Notes under the pieces: model-generated | Told to the model about the DNA's origin: nothing | The model's database searches: none | The model's input: the letters and a program-made list of their open reading frames with translations, nothing else | Assembly (NCBI GenBank): GCA_031417555.1 | Contig: JANOVV010000090.1 | Span: 1 to 13,712, forward strand | Reading direction: 5' to 3' | DNA from: JADKIH01 sp031417555 | GTDB lineage: Bacteria > Bacteroidota > Bacteroidia > AKYH767-A > 2013-40CM-41-45 | Length of the DNA: 13,712 nucleotides | Shown: positions 1 through 6,355 of the stretch, one piece after another | Position numbering within the stretch: the stretch's first letter is position 1 | How the letters are laid out: each line of letters begins with the position of its first letter | Program-made: the position numbers and the translations under genes

Positions 1-2093
1 CAGTTGTAACTTATGCATGGTCAGGTCCTGGATTAAGCAATCCTGCTATTCAGAACCCACTAGCTTCAGCGCCCAATGGAACTACGGTTTATACGGTTTC
101 TGTAAACAATTCCGGTTGTTCTTCAACTGCAACTGTTTCTGTTACTGCAGGTACTCCTTTAGCATGTCAGCCAGCAACTCTTAGCAGTGCTTCAGTATGT
201 GCAGGAACTGCATTTACTGTAACTGCAAATCATACCGGTGGTGGTGGACCATTCCATTATTCATGGAATGACAATGGACTAGGTGCCGGACCTTATGCTG
301 ATGCACAAAGTATTACGGTTACAACAAGTACATTAGGTAGCTTCCAATTCGATGTTACAGTTACAGATAGCTGTGGTAACTCTTGTGTGAGTACAGTAAA
401 TGGTACTATACTATCTACACCTTCATCTAACATTAGTGGCCCTGCCGCGGTTCCTGTTTGTTCTGCAGTTGGTTCAACAACACTGAATTCAACAACTAAT
501 ACACCTGGATCTACACGTCAGTGGAAAAAAGACGGTGTAGCTATCGGTGGTGCAACAGGTGCATCTTTAGTTGTAACAGCATCGGGAAGTTATACAGTTG
601 TTTATACAAGTCCGGGTGGTTGTTCAGCAGAATCAGCACCGGTTGTTGTAACAGTAACACAAAATGCAACTTCTCCAATAGCTGTATCTCCACTTATCAT
701 GAATGCTTGTAATGGTGCAGCTGCAGTTCCTAACTTTACTGGAAATTGTACTGCAACTACAGTAATCGTTGCAAGACCGGATTCAGTATTCCCTGGAAGC
801 ACTTCAACGGTAATTACTCATGGTCCGAATGCATCTATTGATTGGACAACAGGAGCAGGTGGATTTATGAATACAACGCTAATCAGAATCCCTGTAACTA
901 CATTCCCTGCCGGTTCAATCATAACTAATGTATCCTTAACATTAGGTATCGCTCACACACACGGTGGTGATATGAACTTAGGAATAGCTGCACCGGGTAC
1001 TCCTGTTCAGCAGTTCTTCTTCGACGGTTTAGATCAATTAAGTCTGTTTGGTAGCACAGGTGGTATTCCTCCAACATTACCTTATACATTTAACTCAACA
1101 GGTTCAACGATTCCTGCAACGGGTGTTGTTGCTTCACCTGGACCTTATGCTCCTTTATTCTCATTCTCTTCGTTTAACGGTGGAGCTGCTAATGGAAACT
1201 GGTTTATAAGCGCTCAGGATATTATCCAGGCTGCTACTCAAGATGGTGGTAGAATTGATAATATATACTTAACAATTACTGCTACTTCTCCAACCGGTCC
1301 GGTTCTTTGGTATAATGCAGCTGTTGGTGGAACTCTACTGGCAACTACTTCAGCATTCAATGCGGTTACCGATGGAGGTGCAAGTACAGCATCCAATGGT
1401 ACAACAAGCTTCTGGGCTGAATGTAACAATGGCGGTTGTGCAAGTTCACGTACACAAGTTGATTTTGTTGTAGCTGACTGTGGTGTTACATTATTAACTA
1501 ATGTATTACTTGAAGGTTACTATATTGGTGGTGGAGAAATGAATACATTGCTTTATAATTACGATCAATCTCTTCCTTCTCCAAATCCATTAATTACATC
1601 TGACATGTCTGATACAGTTTATGTTAGTGCAATGGATTCAATAGACTTCTCACATGCTCTTGTTGATCAACAAACAGGAATCCTGAAGAAAAATGGTGAC
1701 GTATCTGTAACATTTGGCCCGGCAGTAGTAGCAGGACACCAGTATTACATTAAAGTAAATCATCACAATCACGTTGAAACATGGAGTGCAGCTCCGGTGT
1801 TATTAACGACATCTTCAAACTACAACTTCCTTTCTGCTCAATCACAAGCGTATGCAAGCAATCAGGCATTAACATTCGATGCTCTTTATGCAGCCATGTA
1901 TGCAGGTGACTTTAATCAGGACGGTGCAGTTGACGGATCAGATTTCCTTGACTTTGACGGACCAAGCCAGGCAGGTGCCGGTGGATATGAACCTACCGAT
2001 CTTAATGGTGATGGTGCTGTTGACGGATCTGACTTCTTGATTTACGATCCTAATGCGCAAAATGGTGTTGGAGCAGCTGTTCCAAATCCATAA
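1..2093 (+). CDS. Large secreted Ig-like / P-domain / dockerin-like surface protein, 3' part (5' end outside window)
   Basis: The reading frame is open from base 3, with no start in the window, so this is the last 696 residues of a longer protein. In order, visible residues about 1-220 hold several Ig/PKD-like beta-sandwich repeats rich in Thr, Ser, Gly and Val with paired Cys. Residues about 293-426 resemble a proprotein convertase P domain (HTHGGDMNLGIAAPGT, then NGNWFISAQD and GGRIDNIYLTI). A further Ig-like repeat follows at about 432-490 (GPVLWYNAAVGGTLL). The last ~200 residues form a module I recall as recurrent in Bacteroidota (LLEGYYIGGGEMN, then HHNHVETWSAAP), ending in two canonical EF-hand/dockerin-like loops, DFNQDGAVDGSD (1908-1943) and DLNGDGAVDGSD (1998-2033). 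It is probably exported and used in adhesion or surface structure; the EF-hands should bind calcium. No recognisable type IX sorting domain follows; the protein ends VPNP. Sampled lines are about 42-45% GC, richer than the neighbours. Specific ligand or enzymatic activity is unknown. Confidence 0.88.
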   Translation, partial: VVTYAWSGPGLSNPAIQNPLASAPNGTTVYTVSVNNSGCSSTATVSVTAGTPLACQPATLSSASVCAGTAFTVTANHTGGGGPFHYSWNDNGLGAGPYADAQSITVTTSTLGSFQFDVTVTDSCGNSCVSTVNGTILSTPSSNISGPAAVPVCSAVGSTTLNSTTNTPGSTRQWKKDGVAIGGATGASLVVTASGSYTVVYTSPGGCSAESAPVVVTVTQNATSPIAVSPLIMNACNGAAAVPNFTGNCTATTVIVARPDSVFPGSTSTVITHGPNASIDWTTGAGGFMNTTLIRIPVTTFPAGSIITNVSLTLGIAHTHGGDMNLGIAAPGTPVQQFFFDGLDQLSLFGSTGGIPPTLPYTFNSTGSTIPATGVVASPGPYAPLFSFSSFNGGAANGNWFISAQDIIQAATQDGGRIDNIYLTITATSPTGPVLWYNAAVGGTLLATTSAFNAVTDGGASTASNGTTSFWAECNNGGCASSRTQVDFVVADCGVTLLTNVLLEGYYIGGGEMNTLLYNYDQSLPSPNPLITSDMSDTVYVSAMDSIDFSHALVDQQTGILKKNGDVSVTFGPAVVAGHQYYIKVNHHNHVETWSAAPVLLTTSSNYNFLSAQSQAYASNQALTFDALYAAMYAGDFNQDGAVDGSDFLDFDGPSQAGAGGYEPTDLNGDGAVDGSDFLIYDPNAQNGVGAAVPNP

Positions 2094-2101
2094 TCAAAAT
2101 C

Positions 2102-2140
2102 TATAAATATCATGGGGTTTTTAATCCCATGATATTTATA
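2102..2140 (+). terminator. Perfect 15-bp hairpin just after the adhesin gene
   Basis: TATAAATATCATGGG at 2102-2116 is exactly complementary to 2126-2140, with a 9-nt loop. It starts 8 nt after the stop codon. No T-run follows, so on its own it is a poor intrinsic terminator. It could protect the 3' end of the mRNA or work together with the next hairpin. Confidence 0.6.
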
Positions 2141-2203
2141 AATTAGAAATTATTTTAAACTAGAACATTAGATTTAGTATTGTTTTAGATTATTTACAAA
2201 ATG

Positions 2204-2241
2204 AAAATGATCCTGATTTTTTATCAGGATCATTTTTTTTT
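2204..2241 (+). terminator. Rho-independent terminator downstream of the adhesin gene
   Basis: AAAATGATCCTGAT (2204-2217) pairs perfectly with 2223-2236 across a 5-nt T loop and runs straight into a T tract ending at 2241. This is a textbook intrinsic terminator on the plus strand. It separates the adhesin transcript from proC, so proC probably has its own promoter between 2242 and 2334. I see no convincing TAnnTTTG box there; TTTG at 2281 followed by TATTTTTA at 2302 is only a weak candidate. Confidence 0.85.
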
Positions 2242-2334
2242 GCCTTAAAATATTTTAAGTTGAATCTTTTTTTTACCCTTTTTGCAAGCAAAACATTCAA
2301 CTATTTTTATTATAAAAACCTAACTTGCACCGGT

Positions 2335-3135
2335 ATGAAAGTTTTAATAATTGGTGCAGGCAATATGGGTAAAACCTATGCCAGAAGTTTTCTTACCTCA
2401 AGATTTATTGAGGCCAAAGATTTATTTATTTTGGCAGGTAAAAAAATGCCGCTTGAATTACCGGTTGAAATACCAAAGGATAATATTCAACAAATAGCTG
2501 GAGAATTTATTTCTGAAGTAGATATAATAATTTTAGCTGTAAAGCCACAGGATATTGTAGGCCTGGCTGTCCAAATTGAACCTTTTATTAAGCCGGAACA
2601 ATTGATTTTGTCTATTATGGCCGGTATTAAGATGACTTCTTTATCGGGACTATTAAATGCAAAAAAAATTATACGGTCAATGCCTAATTTGCCGGCACAA
2701 ATAGGAATGGGAATGACTGTTTTTACTGCTTCAAATGATTTAGATAAAAAAGAACTTTTTATAATTCAAAATTTAATAAATACTACCGGAAAATCAGTGT
2801 ATGTCGATAATGAAATATTGATAGATGCTGCCACAGCCATATCCGGAAGCGGTCCGGCTTATGTTTATTATTTTATGCAGGCAATGATTTCAAGTGCTGT
2901 TAAAATGGGATTTACTTTATCGCAAGCAGAATTATTGGTAAATCAAACATTTATGGGAGCCGTTCATCTACATAATCAAAGTGAATTTACCTGCGAAGAA
3001 TGGATTGAAAAAGTAGCATCGAAAGGTGGCACTACAGAGGCGGCTTTAGGAATTTTTAAAGCCGAAAATGTGAATCCAAATATAGAAATGGCCTTATTTG
3101 CTGCTTTTAAAAGGGCTAAAGAGCTTGGGCAATGA
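2335..3135 (+). CDS. proC: Pyrroline-5-carboxylate reductase
   Basis: Catalyses the last step of proline synthesis, reducing 1-pyrroline-5-carboxylate to L-proline with NAD(P)H in the cytosol. The protein is 266 residues, normal for the family. The Rossmann dinucleotide loop GAGNMG is at 7-12, AVKPQD at 68-73, and the family signature covers about 167-211 (AISGSGPAYVYYFMQAM) with ASKGGTTEAAL at 228-238. The frame is open upstream to a TTG at 2260, but those 25 residues are Phe/Tyr/Asn-rich and lie before the normal MKVLIIGAG start, so ATG 2335 is chosen. It follows a strong terminator and stands alone rather than in a proBA operon. The ppk2 gene begins 165 bp downstream. Confidence 0.95.
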   Translation: MKVLIIGAGNMGKTYARSFLTSRFIEAKDLFILAGKKMPLELPVEIPKDNIQQIAGEFISEVDIIILAVKPQDIVGLAVQIEPFIKPEQLILSIMAGIKMTSLSGLLNAKKIIRSMPNLPAQIGMGMTVFTASNDLDKKELFIIQNLINTTGKSVYVDNEILIDAATAISGSGPAYVYYFMQAMISSAVKMGFTLSQAELLVNQTFMGAVHLHNQSEFTCEEWIEKVASKGGTTEAALGIFKAENVNPNIEMALFAAFKRAKELGQ

Positions 3136-3300
3136 TATTTATTCGTAACTCAATGTCAATGAATGTCTCTTTGTGTTGATTCTTCTTAACTTTTAATTAT
3201 TCCACTGACAATATTTAAAATACAATCCTTTCTAAAAAAAGAAATAGCGATATTTATAAAGATAATATTATTTAAAAAACAAACAGTTAATCCTGCAAAA

Positions 3301-4047
3301 ATGAAACTAAGTTCAATTTCAACACGAGCACCTAAAAATTTGTCAAAGGAAAAAATTAAAAAGAAGACAGATTCTTTACGACAATCAATTGCAGAATTGC
3401 AGAACCTGATGTATGCCGAAAATAAATATTCTTTATTAGTTATTTTACAGGGAATGGATGCCAGCGGAAAAGACGGAGCAATTAAAAATGTTTTTAAAGA
3501 GGTTAATCCAATTGGATGCAGAGTTATACCCTTTAAAAAACCAACAGATGTGGAAATGAAGCATGATTTTCTTTGGCGCATCCATCAACAAGTTCCTGAA
3601 AAAGGAATGCTTCATGTTTTTAACAGATCTCATTATGAAGATGTGTTAATTCAACGCGTTCATAAATGGATTGATGAAGACACTGTAAAGAAAAGGTTTA
3701 TCCATATTAATAATTTCGAAAAATTACTTTTTCAAAATAATACAATTGTATTAAAATTTTTTCTTTATGTTTCAAAAGAAGAGCAACTAAAAAGATTAAA
3801 AGAAAGACTCAGCGATGAAACCAAAATGTGGAAATACAACGAAGGCGATCTTAAAGAAAGGACTTTTTGGCCGCAATACATGAAAGCTTATGAGGATGCA
3901 ATTTCGAATTGTTCATCAGTTCCCTGGCTGGTCGTACCATCAGATCAAAACTGGTATAAGGATTATCTGATTGCTGATAAAATTGTAAAGGAATTGATTA
4001 AATTAAAAATGAAATTTCCAATGATAAAAAAAACAGTAACAGTATAA
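3301..4047 (+). CDS. ppk2: Polyphosphate kinase 2 family protein (polyphosphate:nucleotide phosphotransferase)
   Basis: PPK2 enzymes transfer phosphate between polyphosphate and nucleotides, usually making NDP or NTP from polyphosphate. The 248-residue protein is a single PPK2 domain: Walker A GMDASGKDG at 51-59, a Walker B-like segment FNRSHYEDVL at 107-116, and a lid region around 169-190 (ERLSDETKMWKYNEGDLKER). The C-terminal PPWLVVPSD-type segment appears as PWLVVPSDQNWYKDYLIADKIV. Size and the GKDG form fit the short, single-domain PPK2 group that includes AMP/ADP-phosphorylating members, but the class cannot be fixed by eye. ATG 3301 is the only sensible start. The 165-bp upstream gap shows no canonical Bacteroidota promoter. 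A 96-bp AT-rich gap separates it from the VOC gene. Confidence 0.93.
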   Translation: MKLSSISTRAPKNLSKEKIKKKTDSLRQSIAELQNLMYAENKYSLLVILQGMDASGKDGAIKNVFKEVNPIGCRVIPFKKPTDVEMKHDFLWRIHQQVPEKGMLHVFNRSHYEDVLIQRVHKWIDEDTVKKRFIHINNFEKLLFQNNTIVLKFFLYVSKEEQLKRLKERLSDETKMWKYNEGDLKERTFWPQYMKAYEDAISNCSSVPWLVVPSDQNWYKDYLIADKIVKELIKLKMKFPMIKKTVTV

Positions 4048-4143
4048 TTAAATAATTTTTAATATTGTTTTGATGAATGAAAATATTAAATTTCTATAAT
4101 CATAATTAATAAAAAAAATATTCATTTTATAAAATAGGTTGCT

Positions 4144-4533
4144 ATGATATTTAAACATGCTATAAGTTGGTTTGAGATACCAACAATGGATATTGAAAGA
4201 GCGAAAAATTTTTACGAAAAAATTTTCGATATCAAAATGATAACCATGGATACAGCCAATCTCCAAATGAGACTTTTCCCCATTGAAAATATGATGAACA
4301 TTGGTGGTTCCCTTGTGTGCCATAAGGATTTTTACAAACCGTCTTCTACCGAAGGCCCACTAATTTATTTAAATGGTAATCCTGATGTGCAATTAATCCT
4401 TGATAAGATTGAAAACGCCGGTGGAAAAATACTCGTACCCAAAACACAAATATCTCCGGAATACGGTTACATGGCTGTTTTTATTGATACCGAGGGAAAT
4501 AGAATCGCTTTGCATTCTGTCCCCGGTATCTAA
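4144..4533 (+). CDS. VOC-superfamily (glyoxalase/bleomycin-resistance fold) protein
   Basis: This 129-residue single-domain protein has the usual VOC layout. An N-terminal strand HAISWFEIP (5-13) leads into an IERAKNFYEKIF helix; a second half has LILDKIENAGGKILVPKTQI; and it ends DTEGNRIALHS (115-125). His5 and the C-terminal strand residues are in positions where VOC enzymes often bind metal, but the substrate cannot be told. Close relatives are generally annotated only as glyoxalase/VOC family. ATG 4144 starts right at the domain, so the gene is full length. It may be co-transcribed with ppk2. The 28-bp gap to the convergent aminopeptidase-like gene contains only a weak AT hairpin (about 4540-4562) that might serve both genes. 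Confidence 0.85.
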   Translation: MIFKHAISWFEIPTMDIERAKNFYEKIFDIKMITMDTANLQMRLFPIENMMNIGGSLVCHKDFYKPSSTEGPLIYLNGNPDVQLILDKIENAGGKILVPKTQISPEYGYMAVFIDTEGNRIALHSVPGI

Positions 4534-4561
4534 CGTATAAAAAATTGTAAAATTAAATTTT

Positions 4562-5620
4562 TCAAATTGAATCTTTTTCTATTCTTAAAAAATTAATATA
4601 TTCCTCAATATTGCCATTAAACTTTTTTAGTAGTACATTCTTCATTTCATCTTTTTGAGCATCGTACCGGATAAAGTCAATGAAATATGCATTATTTGGA
4701 AGTGTTTTTTTAAATAAATTTTTGTATCGTAATGGATTATTAAAAGTAATTGTGTCGAGTGAACGAACTATTGCTTTTATCATTAAGTTCTTATTTATCT
4801 GTTTGAAAATTGTATTTGAGTCAATTATATTTTTGTATAAAGAATCTAATAAATGAGTGCCAATCAGCATTTGCCTGCTGAATTTGTTATAATCTTCTTT
4901 AATATCAAGATATTCATCTAATTCTTTAGAATCCATACCATAAGTTGAACAAAGAAAATGAATTGCTCCCTGCTCTCCGCAAACGGATGCAAGATTTTCA
5001 TTTAGATTTACATTGCTTTTTAAATATAAAGTTGAATGAGTTAATTCATGTATAATCAACTCGGCCAGTTGTCCTTTGGTGCGGCGGAGCATGCCGGACA
5101 GGATTGGGTCGTGAAACCAACCCAATGTACTCCAGGCAGAAACTTCACCATAATCAGTATCTAAGCCTTTTGCTTTTAAAAGTGCTTCTTCTTTTTTTCC
5201 TTTGTCATAATCAAAAAAACCTTTGTAGGTTACTTTGCCTAACAAAGGAAACTTCCATTCATATGCTTTTATTTCAAAAGGTTCGCTTGCAGTAATAACC
5301 CAAAGAAGTGGCTTATTTTTTTGGTCATAAAATGTAGTATAGTTTTCAGAAGGTTTTAATCCAATGGTATCAATTGCAAACTTTTTTACTTTTTCGATGA
5401 AATATATTTTTTGTTTTACGGAATCGGGAATGGATGTATCGTCGATAACGTCCTGAATATTTCTTGCATTCATTACAATATGCATTTGTCCTTTGAGCTG
5501 GTCTATGCCATAAAGTACAAGTGAAAAATTAAAGGCTGACCAGACAATGATTATAGTCAGTAATAAGAAAATAAAACGTAAAAAATATCGTAAAAATATT
5601 TTCATCTTGTCAGATACCAT
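4562..5620 (-). CDS. Membrane-anchored HExxH protein of the putative aminopeptidase family (Aminopep/DUF2265-like)
   Basis: The 352-residue protein starts with a positively charged tip and a hydrophobic segment (about 8-35) that should be a signal anchor or uncleaved signal peptide. The rest would then be periplasmic. Conserved blocks of the Aminopep family are visible: EWKFPLLGKVTYKGFFD (121-137), STLGWFHDPILSGML (164-178), the zinc motif HELTH (191-195) with upstream hydrophobic AELII, and NENLAS (207-212) with E208 a likely third ligand. The family is called aminopeptidase by prediction; I know of no well-defined substrate. A second in-frame ATG (MKIF, 5605) is an equally possible start; both leave the anchor intact. 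The 735 bp upstream has no gene and should hold its promoter, though no clear TAnnTTTG box is seen on this strand. Confidence 0.85.
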   Translation of the reverse strand: MVSDKMKIFLRYFLRFIFLLLTIIIVWSAFNFSLVLYGIDQLKGQMHIVMNARNIQDVIDDTSIPDSVKQKIYFIEKVKKFAIDTIGLKPSENYTTFYDQKNKPLLWVITASEPFEIKAYEWKFPLLGKVTYKGFFDYDKGKKEEALLKAKGLDTDYGEVSAWSTLGWFHDPILSGMLRRTKGQLAELIIHELTHSTLYLKSNVNLNENLASVCGEQGAIHFLCSTYGMDSKELDEYLDIKEDYNKFSRQMLIGTHLLDSLYKNIIDSNTIFKQINKNLMIKAIVRSLDTITFNNPLRYKNLFKKTLPNNAYFIDFIRYDAQKDEMKNVLLKKFNGNIEEYINFLRIEKDSI

Positions 5621-6040
5621 TAAAGGTATTTTTCCTTGCTGATCTTTTTTGTAGATTGAAATTTAAACAAAGAACAGTGAATTATTTGTTGTTATTACAT
5701 CACTTTATTAAACTTATAATCAGCAAATGTTGTTTAAATAAAATTGGCTGTATATTTTAATTAAAATATAATTTGATGAAGTGCGCAATTAATTATTTTT
5801 AATCCCATCGGCCTTTAAATTATTTAACCCGAAAAAATTATTTCGAATTTAAAGGAGCAAAGATTAATTAACTAGGAATAAGAATTCATTAAGAGACAGG
5901 AATCAATCCCATCAGTTAAAGCAAAAACAATAGGTTAACTAATTGCTGAATTTAGCAAAAGAACCATTGATCTTCTTTATTTGAGTCCTCAACTATCATT
6001 CTTAAATAATAAACTTTGTTTTTTTCGATTCTTTAAACTT
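5621..6040. other. AT-rich non-coding stretch with two palindromic segments
   Basis: No credible coding region is seen on either strand. A perfect 20-bp palindrome lies at 5751-5770 (centre TTAATTAA). CCTTTAAATT at 5812-5821 pairs exactly with 5846-5855 across a 24-nt loop, and a small TTGCT/AGCAA hairpin occurs near 5943-5958. These might be regulatory or transcript-end structures, but in such AT-rich DNA the significance is modest. The promoter for the minus-strand aminopeptidase-like gene should lie near 5621-5750. Confidence 0.4.
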
Positions 6041-6046
6041 AAAAGT

Positions 6047-6062
6047 TCCGCCAGCTGGCGGA
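6047..6062. repeat. 16-bp GC-rich perfect palindrome
   Basis: TCCGCCAGCTGGCGGA is its own reverse complement and stands out in AT-rich surroundings. It lies in the left arm of the outer element and is absent from the matching right arm, which has a short unrelated stretch between the GGAAC and GTCATCC blocks. Confidence 0.75.
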
Positions 6063-6085
6063 TGACGTATATATTGTCTGTTCAT

Positions 6086-6157
6086 GTGCCGTCCACTTGC
6101 CGCCAATCTAAAATTAGTTACCTCTTAAAATCTGCTTCAGCGGCAAGTGGATGGCAC
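6086..6157. repeat. Inverted repeat, 18-bp arms, core of the outer element
   Basis: The left arm GTGCCGTCCACTTGCCGC (6086-6103) and the right arm at 6140-6157 are reverse complements with one mismatch. The 36-nt loop is AT-rich. The arms are markedly more GC-rich than flanking DNA. Transcribed from either side this would fold into a stable stem. Confidence 0.8.
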
Positions 6158-6189
6158 ACCCGCTTCAAAGACACTGTCATCCAGAAGGG

Positions 6190-6319
6190 CAATGTCATTA
6201 AGTTAAGAAATTAGTCATGTTTTTTTTGCCACAAAAGCACAAAAACACTATTAATAAGAATACCAACAATTTTGTGTCTTCGTGTTTTTGTGGCAAATGA
6301 ACCTTAACTTAATGACATT
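6190..6319. mobile_element. 130-bp MITE-like element with perfect 17-bp terminal inverted repeats and 10-bp target duplication
   Basis: AATGTCATTAAGTTAAG at 6191-6207 is exactly inverted at 6303-6319. The element is flanked by a 10-bp direct repeat TCCAGAAGGG (6180-6189 and 6320-6329), as expected for a target-site duplication. Inside is a second inverted repeat, 6225-6248 against 6274-6297, matching at 21 of 24 positions. It is made of about 8-bp CACAAAAn units beginning with TTTGCCAC. There is no coding capacity, so any movement would need a transposase elsewhere. An extra base (c, 6190) on the left makes the exact left boundary uncertain by 1 bp. Confidence 0.7.
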
Positions 6320-6355
6320 TCCAGAAGGGAACTTTTGACTTTTATCTTTGGTTAC

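Larger units (their letters stand above)
6041..6336. mobile_element. Outer imperfect palindromic (MITE-like) element, interrupted by a second element
   Basis: Nested inverted repeats mark this segment: AAAAGTTCC (6041-6049) with GGAACTTTT (6328-6336), GGATGAC (6060-6066) with GTCATCC (6176-6182), and 18-bp arms 6086-6103 and 6140-6157 that match at 17 of 18 positions around a 36-nt loop. It also contains a 16-bp GC-rich perfect palindrome at 6047-6062. The right arm is symmetric with the left only if the 6190-6319 element and one copy of its 10-bp duplication are removed, which leaves about 156 bp. No transposase is encoded, so it is either non-autonomous or a REP-like family. It lies 19 bp past the valS stop codon. 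Confidence 0.6.

Noticed and set aside
2260..2334. N-terminal extension of ProC from a TTG start
   Set aside because: The extra 25 residues are low-complexity Phe/Tyr/Asn and precede the standard MKVLIIGAGNMG opening of the family; the segment also follows directly on the terminator.
5981..6214. 77-codon plus-strand ORF
   Set aside because: It runs through the palindromic elements and their junction, has no recognisable protein features and is best explained as chance.
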